Assembly (NCBI RefSeq): GCF_002085925.2 | Contig: NZ_CP053562.1 | Location: 476,001 to 540,000, forward strand | Length of the DNA stretch: 64,000 bases | From: Thioclava electrotropha | Lineage (GTDB): Bacteria > Pseudomonadota > Alphaproteobacteria > Rhodobacterales > Rhodobacteraceae | Direction: 5' to 3' | In this document: positions 55,763 to 64,000 of the stretch, piece after piece | How positions within the stretch are numbered: the first letter of the stretch is position 1 | How the letters are laid out: every line of letters begins with the position of its first letter | Position numbers and translations under genes: made by a program | The notes under the pieces: generated by a model | Told to the model about the DNA's origin: nothing | Databases searched by the model: none | The model's input: the letters and a program-made list of their open reading frames with translations, nothing else

Positions 55763-55853
55763 CGCCGATCTGAGGCCCGCAAAACGCCAAATCTCTTGCG
55801 CGGCCCAACGGCTTGAGCTAGCAGAGGCCCGACTCTGCCCAAGGGGGATTTCC

Positions 55854-57107
55854 ATGCCCATTCTGGTGATGAAATTCGGCGGCACTTCCGTCGCCGATCT
55901 CGACCGGATCGCCAACGCCGCCGAAAAGGTGAAGCGCGAAGTCGAACGCGGTTACGATGTCATCGTGATTGTCTCGGCGATGTCGGGCAAGACCAATGAA
56001 CTCGTCAACTGGGTCGAGACCACTTCGCCGCTCTATGACGCGCGCGAATATGACGCCGTGGTCGCCTCGGGCGAGAATATCACCGCCGGTCTGATGTCGC
56101 TGCGCCTGCAGGAGATGGGTGTCTCCGCGCGCAGCTGGCAGGGCTGGCAGGTGCCGATCAACACGACTTCGGCCCATGGCGCGGCGCGCTTCGTGTCGAT
56201 CCCGCGCGAAAATCTCGACCAGAAATTCTCCGAGGGCTTCAAGGTCGCGGTGATCGCGGGCTTCCAGGGGCTCTCGCCGGAAAACCGGATCACCACGCTC
56301 GGCCGGGGCGGCTCGGACACGACCGCCGTGGCGTTCGCCGCCGCATTCGGCGCGGAGCGTTGCGACATCTACACCGATGTCGACGGCATCTACACCACCG
56401 ACCCGCGCGTTTCCTCCAAGGCGCGCAAGCTCGACCGCATCGCCTTCGAGGAGATGCTGGAACTCGCGAGCCTCGGGGCGAAGGTTCTGCAAACCCGCTC
56501 GGTCGAGCTCGCGATGCGCTACAAGGTGCCGCTGCGCGTGCTAAGCTCCTTCGAGGAAACCACGGAGAATTCGGGCACTCTGGTCTGCGACGAGGATAAA
56601 ATCATGGAATCGAAAGTTGTCTCCGGCGTCGCCTTTTCCCGCGACGAAGCGAAAATGACCCTCGTGACGGTCGAAGACCGCCCCGGCATCGCCAGCGCGA
56701 TCTTCGGGCCGCTCGCGGATGCGGGGGTGAACGTCGACATGATCGTCCAGAACATCTCCGAGCGTCAGGCCGAACACGAGGTCAAGGTCACCGACATGAC
56801 CTTCTCCTGCCCGGTCAATCAGGTCGCCCGCGCCCGCAAGGCGATGGAAGACGCCCGCGACGCCGGGCTGATCAAATTCGACGAACTGGTCGCCGACGAA
56901 GACGTGGCAAAGATTTCCGTCGTGGGCATCGGTATGCGCTCCCACGCGGGGGTCGCGGCGAAGATGTTCAAGGCGCTGGCCGCTGAAAACGTTAACATCA
57001 AGGTTATCGCTACGTCGGAAATCAAGATTTCGGTGCTGGTCGACCGCAAATATCTGGAACTGGCGGTTCAGGCCCTGCATGATGCCTTCGAACTCGACAA
57101 GGCCTGA
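55854..57107 (+). CDS. lysC: Aspartate kinase
   Basis: First step of lysine, threonine and methionine synthesis. 417 residues, with the kinase signature MKFGGTSVADLDRI at the N-terminus, GRGGSDTTAVAFAAAFGAER and YTDVDGIYTTDPR for the aspartate and ATP sites, and two C-terminal ACT domains (about 265-410: VTVEDRPGIASAIFGPLADA and ISVVGIGMRSHAGVAAKMFK) for feedback control by amino acids. The ATG at 55854 follows AAGGGGG. No leader peptide or lysine riboswitch is evident upstream. thrC, a later step of the branch, is 12 kb away. Confidence 0.96.
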   Translation: MPILVMKFGGTSVADLDRIANAAEKVKREVERGYDVIVIVSAMSGKTNELVNWVETTSPLYDAREYDAVVASGENITAGLMSLRLQEMGVSARSWQGWQVPINTTSAHGAARFVSIPRENLDQKFSEGFKVAVIAGFQGLSPENRITTLGRGGSDTTAVAFAAAFGAERCDIYTDVDGIYTTDPRVSSKARKLDRIAFEEMLELASLGAKVLQTRSVELAMRYKVPLRVLSSFEETTENSGTLVCDEDKIMESKVVSGVAFSRDEAKMTLVTVEDRPGIASAIFGPLADAGVNVDMIVQNISERQAEHEVKVTDMTFSCPVNQVARARKAMEDARDAGLIKFDELVADEDVAKISVVGIGMRSHAGVAAKMFKALAAENVNIKVIATSEIKISVLVDRKYLELAVQALHDAFELDKA

Positions 57108-57147
57108 GTAACCCGAAGGGCCGCAGCAACAGGGGCAACCTGCGCGG

Positions 57148-59391
57148 ATGGTGGAACTGAGCGAAAGTGATAGTCGCACGCTGTTGCGACGCCTGCGCGA
57201 TACGCTGGCCACGGAGGGCGACGGGCAGGACCGGCTCAATCACATCACCCAGATCATCGCGGATTCGATGGGCACCGAAGTGTGCTCGATCTATCTGTTC
57301 CGCGATCCCGAAACGCTCGAGCTTTGCGCCACCGAAGGTCTGAAGGCAGAGGCTGTCCACCACACGCGGATGCGGCTGGGCGAGGGTCTCGTGGGCCGTG
57401 TCGCGCGGTCGGGCCGGCCGATCAACTCCGCCGATGCACCCTCCGAGCCGGGCTTCCGCTACATGCCGGAGACGGGCGAAGAGATCTATTCCAGCTTCGT
57501 CGGCGTGCCGATTCAGCGCGTGGGCGAGAAGCTGGGCGTTCTGGTCGTGCAGTCGAAGGACGAGCGCAGCTTCTCGGATGACGAGCTTTACGGGCTCGAG
57601 GTCGTCGCGATGGTGCTGGCCGAAATGACCGAACTCGGCGCTTTCACCGGTGGCGAGAATTCCGAGATCGGCGCGACGCATCGCTTCCCGGTCATGTTCC
57701 GCGGTGCGACGGGTCAGGAGGGCGCCGCCGAGGGCCGCGTCTGGCTGCACGAGCCGCGCGTCGTCGTGACGAACCCGGTGGCCGAAGATCCCGAGGCCGA
57801 GGCTGCGCGCCTCGAAGAGGCGATCACCGAACTGCGCGGCAAGATCGACGAGATGCTGGCCAGCCCGACCCTGATCGACAAGGATCAGCGGCAGGTGCTC
57901 GAGACCTTCAAGATGCTCGCGGCGTCGAAGGGCTGGAAGCGGCGGATGCTGGAAGACATCACCGCGGGTCTTTCTGCCGAAGCCGCAGTCGAGAAAGAAC
58001 AGAACGCCGCGCGCGACCGGATGCGCAAGGCGCCCGATCCCTACCTGCGCGAACGGCTCAACGATCTCGACGACCTGTCGAACCGCTTGCTGCGGCAACT
58101 GACGGGGCAGGGCAGCGATACCGGGGCCGAGATGCCGGAGAACCCGGTGCTGGTGGCGCGCAATATCGGCCCGGCGGAACTGCTCGACTATGACCGCAAG
58201 CTCAAGGGCGTGGTGCTGGAGGAAGGCTCCGTCGGCTCGCATGCCGCGATCGTCACCCGCGCGCTCTCGATCCCGCTGGTGATCCACGCGGGCCGGATCA
58301 CGGCGGAGGCGCTGAACGGGGACCCGATCCTCGTCGACGGCGATCAGGGCGTGGTGCATCTGCGGCCCGAGGAAAGCGTGGCCCATGCTTTCCGCGACAA
58401 GATCGCGATGCAGGCGGAGGCGCAGAAACGCTACGCCTCGTTGCGCGACCAGCCCGCGATGGACAAATCGGGCCAGACCGTCTCGCTGATGATGAATGCG
58501 GGGCTGATGGCGGATCTACCCTCGCTGAAGGGCTCCGGCGCTGATGGGGTGGGCCTGTTCCGCACCGAGCTGCAATTTCTGACCCGCACCAAGGTGCCGC
58601 GCCGCAATGAACTCGTGCAGCTCTACAAGCGGGTGATGGATGCCGCCGACGGCAAGCGGGTGAATTTCCGCACGCTCGATATCGGCTCCGACAAGGTCGT
58701 GCCCTACATGAAGCCGCAGGACGAGCCGAACCCTGCGATGGGCTGGCGTGCGCTGCGGGTGGGGCTCGACAAGCCGGGGATTCTGCGGATGCAGCTGCAG
58801 GCGCTGCTGCGCGCCGCCGATGGGCGCCCGACCTCGATCATGTTCCCCTTCATCGCGCTGCCCGAGGAATTCTACGCCGCGCGCGACACGCTGCTGCGGG
58901 TGCGTGACCGCGAGGCGCAGATGGGCCGTCCCGTCCCCGAGGAGCTTCGGATCGGCGCGATGCTGGAAACCCCGAGCCTCGGCTTCGCCCCCGACAGCTT
59001 CTACCGCGATTGCGATTTCATCTCGATCGGCGGCAACGACCTGAAGCAGTTCTTCTTCGCCGCCGACCGCGAGAACGAACGGGTGCGCCGCCGCTACGAT
59101 ACGCTCGACGGGTCGTTCCTGAACTTCCTAGAACGGATCATCGCGCGCTGTGCGGTCTCGGACACCCAACTCAGCTTCTGCGGCGAGGATGCGGGCCGCC
59201 CGATCGAGTCGCTGACCTTCGCGGCGCTCGGCATCCGTACGCTCTCGATGCGGCCCGCCTCGATCGGCCCGGTCAAACACCTGATCCGCCGCGCCGATCT
59301 GGGCGAGCTGCGGCAGGTGATCCAGCAGGCGCGCAATGCCGGCCAATCCAGCGTGCGCCCTGCCGTGACGAGTTACCTCGCCCATCTCTGA
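57148..59391 (+). CDS. ptsP: Phosphoenolpyruvate-protein phosphotransferase PtsP (EI-Ntr)
   Basis: First component of the nitrogen phosphotransferase relay. 747 residues: an N-terminal GAF domain (about 1-165, with IADSMGTEVCSIYLFRD and GEGLVGRVARSGRPINSADA), then the enzyme I module. The phosphorylated His is H365 in SVGSHAAIVTRALSIPLV; the PEP-binding region includes GADGVGLFRTELQFL and FRTLDIGSDKVVPY, and the catalytic Cys is in LSFCGEDAGRP. The GAF domain distinguishes it from sugar-type EI. It lies 40 bases after lysC. NPr and EIIA-Ntr genes are not in the window. Confidence 0.95.
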   Translation: MVELSESDSRTLLRRLRDTLATEGDGQDRLNHITQIIADSMGTEVCSIYLFRDPETLELCATEGLKAEAVHHTRMRLGEGLVGRVARSGRPINSADAPSEPGFRYMPETGEEIYSSFVGVPIQRVGEKLGVLVVQSKDERSFSDDELYGLEVVAMVLAEMTELGAFTGGENSEIGATHRFPVMFRGATGQEGAAEGRVWLHEPRVVVTNPVAEDPEAEAARLEEAITELRGKIDEMLASPTLIDKDQRQVLETFKMLAASKGWKRRMLEDITAGLSAEAAVEKEQNAARDRMRKAPDPYLRERLNDLDDLSNRLLRQLTGQGSDTGAEMPENPVLVARNIGPAELLDYDRKLKGVVLEEGSVGSHAAIVTRALSIPLVIHAGRITAEALNGDPILVDGDQGVVHLRPEESVAHAFRDKIAMQAEAQKRYASLRDQPAMDKSGQTVSLMMNAGLMADLPSLKGSGADGVGLFRTELQFLTRTKVPRRNELVQLYKRVMDAADGKRVNFRTLDIGSDKVVPYMKPQDEPNPAMGWRALRVGLDKPGILRMQLQALLRAADGRPTSIMFPFIALPEEFYAARDTLLRVRDREAQMGRPVPEELRIGAMLETPSLGFAPDSFYRDCDFISIGGNDLKQFFFAADRENERVRRRYDTLDGSFLNFLERIIARCAVSDTQLSFCGEDAGRPIESLTFAALGIRTLSMRPASIGPVKHLIRRADLGELRQVIQQARNAGQSSVRPAVTSYLAHL

Positions 59392-59429
59392 GCGGGGCAG
59401 GGGCTGCCGCTCCTATCCACGAAATCTCA

Positions 59430-59520
59430 CCCCCGGAATGATTTTGGGCCAAGGCGAAGCTCTGACACTTCGCCTTGGCCCAAATATCCCGCGGGGGTCT
59501 GGGGGCGCGAAGCCCCCAGC
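59430..59520. repeat. Intergenic repeat element, copy F (inverted pair, likely terminator)
   Basis: Two family cores face each other (CCCCCGGAATGATTTTGGGCC from 59430, and CCAAATATCCCGCGGGGG ending near 59497). Their inner arms, TTTGGGCCAAGGCGAAG (59443-59459) and its exact complement (59468-59484), form a perfect 17-bp stem with an 8-base loop. A GGGGGC/GCCCCC hairpin follows (about 59499-59518). It separates the convergent ptsP and efflux permease genes and probably terminates both. Confidence 0.8.
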
Positions 59521-59534
59521 CTTGTTTTCATGCG

Positions 59535-62500
59535 TCAGCCTGCGGCCAGACGTTTCGCTTCCGCTTCCTTGAAGGATTTATCCGAGGGCGCGATGAACGT
59601 GTAGAACATCGGCACCACGAACAGCGTGAACATCGTCCCGATCAGGATCCCCGAGAAGATCACGAGGCCCATCGCCTTGCGCGCCTCTGCGCCCGCGCCT
59701 TGCGCGAGGATCAGCGGCACCACGGCCAGCGCCATTGCGGCGGTGGTCATCAGGATCGGACGCAGACGGGTCTGCGCGGCCTTCACGATGGCCTGCCTGC
59801 GGGTGAGGCCCGATTGCTCGCGCTGCTGATTGGCGAACTCGACCATCAGGATACCGTGTTTCGTGATCAGACCGACCAGCGTGATCAGCCCCACCTCGGA
59901 ATAGATGTTGAGCGTGCCCAACCCGAGGTTCAGCGGCAGCACGGCCCCGAAGATCGTCAGCGGCACCGTCATCATGATGATGAAGGGGTCGCGGAAGCTC
60001 TCGAACTGGGCGGCGAGCACGAGGTAGATCACCAGCACGGCCGCCGCGAAGGCGATCAGGATGGTGTTGCCCTGCTGCGTCTCGATCCGCGACTGGCCCG
60101 AATAGTTCACGTAGAAGCCTTCGGGCATCACCTGCTTGGCGATGTCGACGATGGTCTGCACGCCCTCGCCGGTGGAGCCACCGGGCAGCGGCAGCGCCGT
60201 GATCGTGGCCGCGTTCAGCTGGTCGAACTGTTCGATCGAAGACGCGTTCACCCCGGTGTCGATCTTCACGAGCGACGACAGCGGGATCATCGCCCCCGAG
60301 GACGAGCGCACGAAGTAGCGGCCCAGCTCTTCGGGGTTCGCGCGGAACTCCTGCGGCACCTGCGGGATGATGTCGTAGCTGTTGGAGTCGCGGTCGAACT
60401 GCGCCACCGACGCCTCGCCCACCAGCAAGCCCAAGGTCGAGCCGATATCGGAGACCGGCACGTTCAACGCCGCCGCCCGGTCGCGGTCGATCGTGACATT
60501 GACCTGCGGGCTGTCGAAGTTGAGCGAGTTCTGTACGACGATGAACTTGCCCGAGGCCTGCGCCTTGTTCTTGATCTCCTCGGCCACCTCGGCGACGCGT
60601 TTCGCGGAGTGGATCGACTGGATCACCACCGAGATCGGAAGACCGCCCCCGGTGCCCGGCAGCGACGGCGGGGCGAAGGCAAAGCCTTTCAACCCGGTCG
60701 ATTTGCCGAGATCGCCCTGGATCTCCTGCTGGATCTCCTTCTGGCTACGGTTGCGGTCCGCCCAGTCCTTGAGCGCCCAGATATAGATGCCCTGAGAGCT
60801 GTCCCCGCCGAAGCCCGCGATCGAGAAATCGGTGCGCACTTCGGGAATATCGGCCGTGTCGCGCCCGACCTGGTCGATATATTTCTGGGTGTACTCGCTG
60901 GTCGCGTAGCGCGGCCCGTTCAGGATCGCGAAGAGCGCGCCGTTATCCTCATCCGGGGCAAGCTCGGAATTGGTGTTCATCAGCATGAACCCGGTCACGC
61001 CCACGAGTGAGGCGACGATGAGAAGGGTGATCCCCCGCAGATCGAGCGAGCCATCGACGCGCCGCCCGTACCAGCCCGAGAGCCGGTCGAAATTGCGGTC
61101 GACGAAGGCCTGGAAGCCCTTCGACTCGCCATGTCTCAGCAGGCGGCCCGACATCATCGGCGTGATCGTCAGGGCGATGATCCCCGACAGGATCACCGAC
61201 CCCGCGAGTGCGAAGGCGAATTCCCGGAACAACTGCCCCGTCAGCCCGCCGGTGAAGCCCAGAGGGGCGAGCACCGCGGCCAGCGTGATCGTCATCGCGA
61301 TGACGGGTCCGGTGATCTCCTTCATGCCTTGCACGGCGGCTGGGATCGGTTTCATCCCCTCTTCGATATGTCGGTGGATATTCTCCACCACCACGATCGC
61401 GTCATCGACGACGAGGCCGATCGCCAGCACCATTGCCAGCAGCGTCAGAAGGTTGATCGAGTATCCGAGCGCTAGCAGCACCGCGAGCACCCCGATCAGC
61501 GAGAGCGGAATGGTCACGATCGGCATCGCCACCGAGCGCAGCGACCCGAGGAACAGCAGGATAACCACGGTCACGATTGCGACCGCTTCGCCGATGGTCT
61601 TGAACACCTCGTGGATCGAGGCCGAGATCGTCTCGGTCGAGTCGTAGACCAGCTGGATTTTCATCCCTTCGGGGAGCGAGGCATTGATGTCGGGCAGCGC
61701 CTTGCGTACCGCAGCCGCCGTGTCGAGCGGATTGGCGGCAGGCGTCGGGTACACGCCGAGGAAGGTGCCTTCCTTGCCCTCGAAGGTGACGATCTCGTTC
61801 TCGGAGGCCTTGGCGAGTTCGATCTTCGCGACATCGCGCAGCCGCACCACGTCGTCGCCCTTGCCCGAGATCGGCAGCTTGCCGAAGGCTTCGGGCGTTT
61901 GCAGCGTGGATTGCAGCGTGATCGACTGGGCGACGTACTCGTTCTTCGTCTTGCCCGGGGCCGAGAGGAAGTTCGACGCCTGAATCGCGCCCACGACTTC
62001 CGATGCCGTGACACCGCGCGCGGCGAGCTTGTCCGGATCGATCCAGACCCGCATCGCGTAGTCGGAGGCACCGATGATCTGGGTCTGAGCCACGCCCGGA
62101 ATCGTGGACATGCGCGGACGGATCACCCGGCGCAGATATTCGGTCAGCTGCTCGGGCGTCATGTTGGGGTTGAGCGCCGCGAGATACATCAGCGCGAAGG
62201 TCTGGCCGGTGCCCTTCTGGATCACCGGGTCCTTCGCCGCCGAGGGCAGCTGGCCTTTGACCTGCTGCACCTTCGACAGCACCTCGGTCATCGCCGCGTC
62301 GGAGTTCGACCCGAGCTTCATGTGGACCGAAATGACCGAGGCCGAGGGCCGCGACTGGGTGGTGACGTAATCGACGTTCTCAGTGGTCGCCACGGCAGCG
62401 GCCAGCGGCGAGGTGATGAAGCCCTGAATCAGTTCGGGCGAGGCGCCGGGATAGGCGGTGGTGATCGTGACCACCGTTTCCTCGACTTCCGGATATTGGC

Positions 62501-62603
62501 GGACGGGCAGGTTGAAATAGGCCTGCGCGCCCAGCAGAAGCATGAACGCGCCCAGCACCATCGACAGGACGGGGCGGCGGATGAAGATCTCGGAGATGTT
62601 CAT
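59535..62603 (-). CDS. RND family multidrug efflux permease (AcrB-like)
   Basis: Proton-driven inner-membrane pump of the tripartite HAE1 RND type. 1022 residues from the ATG at 62603, opening with MNISEIFIRRPVLSMVLGAF; the longer frame has an Arg-rich tail overlapping the adaptor gene. Twelve membrane helices in two repeats are evident. The proton-relay aspartates of helix 4 are in IGLVVDDAIVVVENIHRHIE. Other family segments are AYPGASPELIQGFITSPLAA and the helix 10 region LITLVGLITKHGILMVEFAN. It lies ten bases after the adaptor gene; no outer-membrane channel gene is present here. Confidence 0.95.
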   Translation of the reverse strand: MNISEIFIRRPVLSMVLGAFMLLLGAQAYFNLPVRQYPEVEETVVTITTAYPGASPELIQGFITSPLAAAVATTENVDYVTTQSRPSASVISVHMKLGSNSDAAMTEVLSKVQQVKGQLPSAAKDPVIQKGTGQTFALMYLAALNPNMTPEQLTEYLRRVIRPRMSTIPGVAQTQIIGASDYAMRVWIDPDKLAARGVTASEVVGAIQASNFLSAPGKTKNEYVAQSITLQSTLQTPEAFGKLPISGKGDDVVRLRDVAKIELAKASENEIVTFEGKEGTFLGVYPTPAANPLDTAAAVRKALPDINASLPEGMKIQLVYDSTETISASIHEVFKTIGEAVAIVTVVILLFLGSLRSVAMPIVTIPLSLIGVLAVLLALGYSINLLTLLAMVLAIGLVVDDAIVVVENIHRHIEEGMKPIPAAVQGMKEITGPVIAMTITLAAVLAPLGFTGGLTGQLFREFAFALAGSVILSGIIALTITPMMSGRLLRHGESKGFQAFVDRNFDRLSGWYGRRVDGSLDLRGITLLIVASLVGVTGFMLMNTNSELAPDEDNGALFAILNGPRYATSEYTQKYIDQVGRDTADIPEVRTDFSIAGFGGDSSQGIYIWALKDWADRNRSQKEIQQEIQGDLGKSTGLKGFAFAPPSLPGTGGGLPISVVIQSIHSAKRVAEVAEEIKNKAQASGKFIVVQNSLNFDSPQVNVTIDRDRAAALNVPVSDIGSTLGLLVGEASVAQFDRDSNSYDIIPQVPQEFRANPEELGRYFVRSSSGAMIPLSSLVKIDTGVNASSIEQFDQLNAATITALPLPGGSTGEGVQTIVDIAKQVMPEGFYVNYSGQSRIETQQGNTILIAFAAAVLVIYLVLAAQFESFRDPFIIMMTVPLTIFGAVLPLNLGLGTLNIYSEVGLITLVGLITKHGILMVEFANQQREQSGLTRRQAIVKAAQTRLRPILMTTAAMALAVVPLILAQGAGAEARKAMGLVIFSGILIGTMFTLFVVPMFYTFIAPSDKSFKEAEAKRLAAG

Positions 62604-62613
62604 GGGCTTGGCC

Positions 62614-63834
62614 TTACTGCGCCTTCGCGCCGTCTGAGGTCGTGTCCGATTGGGCGTCCGACGTCGTGTCGGAGCTTGCCTGCGCATTGCCCTCCATGCC
62701 GAAGGCTTTCATCACCTCTTCGGTGGAAGGCGCGTCGGGATCGGGCGAAATCGCGTTGTCGATGCTCACCGTCGCGCCGGAGTTCAGCTTGTTCTGACCC
62801 GCGTTGACGACCATATCGCCTGCCTTCAGACCCTTCGTCACTTCGACGAGCGTGCCCGAGCGGCGTCCGAGCGTGATGAAGACCTGCTTGGCTACCAGTT
62901 GCGGCTGATCCGCGCCCTCGGGCGTTTGCTTGCGCACCACGAAGACCGAGTCGCCGTAGAGGTTGGAGCTCACCACCGTTTGCGGCAGCGCGATCACGTT
63001 GTCCTCGGAGGGCAGCACGACCGTGACATGGACGAACTGGCCGGGCGTCAGCTTCCCTTCGCCATTGGGGACTTCGGCGCGCAGGGTCACGAGCCGCGAA
63101 TTCGGGTCTATCTTGGGTTCGATGCCGGTGATCTTGCCTTCCAGATCGACCGAGCCGTCCTCGGTCTTCACCTTGACGGTCTGGCCCGCTTCGGCGTGCC
63201 GCGCCTGCTGTTCGGACAGGGTGAAATCGACGCGCATATGGTCACGATCCTGCAGCGTCGCATAGGTGGTGCCGGTGCCGACATACTGACCGACCTCCAC
63301 CTGTGGGATGCCGATGATGCCTGCGAAGGGTGCGGTCAGGCGCTTCTTCTCGAGCACGGCCTGCAGCTTCGCGACGCTTGCGCGCGCTTCCTGCGCGCTG
63401 GCCTCAGCCTGATCGAGATTGGACGTGGCGGACACGCCCCGGTCGGCAAGCTGGCGCGCGCGCTTGAGATTGGTCTCGGCGAGGTCCTGAGCGGCCTTGG
63501 CCGAGGCCAGGTCGGCGCGCTCGGAGCTGTCGTCGATCTGCATGAGGACCTGGCCCTTCTCGACCTTGTCATTCGCCTTGAAATGGATCTCCTGCACGGT
63601 GCCGCCCATTTCGACGGCCAGTTCGGTGCCGCGCACGGCGGCGGCGGTGCCGATCGCCTCGAGGCCCGGCTGCCAGGTGATCGGCTTCACTTCGCTGACC
63701 GAAACCGCCACGGGGGGCTGTGTCATATTCGCGAAGAACTGCGCGATCATCTTCGAGCGGAAAAGATTGTAGCCGACGACGCCACCCACCACGAGGATGA
63801 GCGCGACGAGGGCGATGAGGAGGCGTTTGATCAT
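62614..63834 (-). CDS. RND efflux periplasmic adaptor (membrane fusion protein)
   Basis: 406 residues with an N-terminal membrane anchor (IKRLLIALVALILVVGGVVG). The order of domains is: first half of the lipoyl domain (MGGTVQEIHFKANDKVEKGQ), an alpha-helical hairpin (about 105-165, rich in Ala, Glu and Arg), the second lipoyl half (LTAPFAGIIGIPQVEVGQYV), the beta barrel and the membrane-proximal domain. The C-terminal tail is Ser/Thr/Asp-rich. It links the permease to an outer-membrane channel. Upstream is a palindrome overlapping the probable promoter. Confidence 0.93.
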   Translation of the reverse strand: MIKRLLIALVALILVVGGVVGYNLFRSKMIAQFFANMTQPPVAVSVSEVKPITWQPGLEAIGTAAAVRGTELAVEMGGTVQEIHFKANDKVEKGQVLMQIDDSSERADLASAKAAQDLAETNLKRARQLADRGVSATSNLDQAEASAQEARASVAKLQAVLEKKRLTAPFAGIIGIPQVEVGQYVGTGTTYATLQDRDHMRVDFTLSEQQARHAEAGQTVKVKTEDGSVDLEGKITGIEPKIDPNSRLVTLRAEVPNGEGKLTPGQFVHVTVVLPSEDNVIALPQTVVSSNLYGDSVFVVRKQTPEGADQPQLVAKQVFITLGRRSGTLVEVTKGLKAGDMVVNAGQNKLNSGATVSIDNAISPDPDAPSTEEVMKAFGMEGNAQASSDTTSDAQSDTTSDGAKAQ

Positions 63835-63903
63835 TTGGCTGTCCCGTCAAAATCCCTGTTTGCACGCAAATACGACCCCGCCGGCCGAGCTGCGCGCGAT
63901 TTC

Positions 63904-63936
63904 TGAACCATTTGGTTCACGTCCTTGTCATGTCAA
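63904..63936 (-). promoter_or_regulatory. Probable operator and -35 box of the RND efflux operon
   Basis: TGAACCA-TT-TGGTTCA (63904-63919) is a perfect palindrome with 7-base arms about 70 bases upstream of the adaptor start. On the minus strand a consensus -35 box TTGACA lies at 63931-63936, so the palindrome covers the expected -10 position, although no good -10 hexamer is visible. This fits repression by a TetR/AcrR-type dimer, as is usual for such pumps; the repressor itself is not identified. Confidence 0.5.
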
Positions 63937-63957
63937 TACGCGAGTGACGTTAAAAGG

Positions 63958-64000
63958 ATGGGTCACAGTGCCGTGAAGGCAAGGCGGAAAGTCTGTGCGT
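63958..64000 (+). CDS. Possible start of a divergent gene, cut by the window end
   Basis: An ATG at 63958 begins an open frame of 14 codons (MGHSAVKARRKVCA) that runs to the edge. The position, divergent from the efflux operon and beside the palindrome, is where a TetR-type repressor gene would be expected, and the basic Arg/Lys content is compatible. AAAAGG is too close to the ATG to be a good ribosome-binding site; an in-frame GTG 15 bases later is an alternative. Too little is visible to identify it. Confidence 0.25.
   Translation, partial: MGHSAVKARRKVCA

Noticed and set aside
55697..55853. Possible lysine riboswitch upstream of lysC
   Set aside because: The gap is only 157 bases and is largely taken up by a repeat element; none of the conserved lysine riboswitch helices or a leader peptide is apparent.

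Overview
The window is about 64 kb of GC-rich chromosomal DNA, densely packed with core genes. Gene content and order (tolQRAB-pal-cpoB-tilS-ftsH, fhs next to two folD genes, ctaC-ctaB-ctaG-ctaE-surf1-thrC, a tad/cpa pilus locus, dprA-topA, lysC-ptsP) point to an alphaproteobacterium of the order Rhodobacterales (Rhodobacteraceae/Paracoccaceae). I cannot name the genus. I see no rRNA, tRNA, CRISPR array, insertion sequence, integrase or prophage gene, and no clearly novel defence or biosynthetic system.

Layout. Positions 1-946 hold the 5' part of ileS (minus strand). Positions 1330-9085 hold an unknown gene, ybgC, the Tol-Pal envelope system and tilS. Positions 9168-12499 hold ftsH, a tam-like methyltransferase and a MOSC protein. 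Positions 12581-16410 hold a one-carbon/folate cluster: fhs, a chorismate-mutase-like gene, a FolD paralogue with altered catalytic residues, and a normal folD. A LytTR membrane regulator follows. Positions 17376-29700 (minus strand) hold a complete tad-type pilus locus: two pilins, cpaB, cpaC, an OmpA-like lipoprotein, cpaE, cpaF, tadB, tadC, two TPR lipoproteins, a prepilin peptidase and a separately transcribed AAA ATPase. Strong hairpin terminators split it into several transcription units.

Positions 30055-37995 hold a lytic transglycosylase, scoAB, topA, dprA and tldD. Positions 38155-45621 hold the cytochrome c oxidase assembly operon running into thrC, an M16 peptidase and a GNAT gene. 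Positions 45756-53817 are mostly single metabolic genes, plus an mtnP-apt-nudix purine-salvage operon. Positions 53986-59391 hold waaA, a DUF1178 gene, lysC and ptsP. Positions 59535-63834 hold an RND efflux pump (adaptor and permease), with a palindromic operator-like site upstream.

Most noteworthy observations: (1) a tandem FolD pair in which the upstream copy has the catalytic Lys replaced by Gln and the active-site Asp by Glu; (2) apparent single-base frameshifts in C/G runs at the 5' ends of cpaF and dprA, where a well-placed ribosome-binding site and family-like N-terminus sit in a different frame from the body of the gene; (3) a family of six intergenic elements with a shared core (CCCCCGGGATATTT, a short gap, CCAAG, two bases, GAA) and GGGGGC/GCCCCC hairpins, two of them arranged as inverted pairs between convergent genes; (4) a winged-helix AAA ATPase with an Asp-Asp Walker B beside the tad locus; (5) both Flp-like pilins carrying Asp instead of the canonical Glu5. 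Coordinates use starts chosen by ribosome-binding site, signal peptide or family length, so several genes are shorter than the longest open frame.
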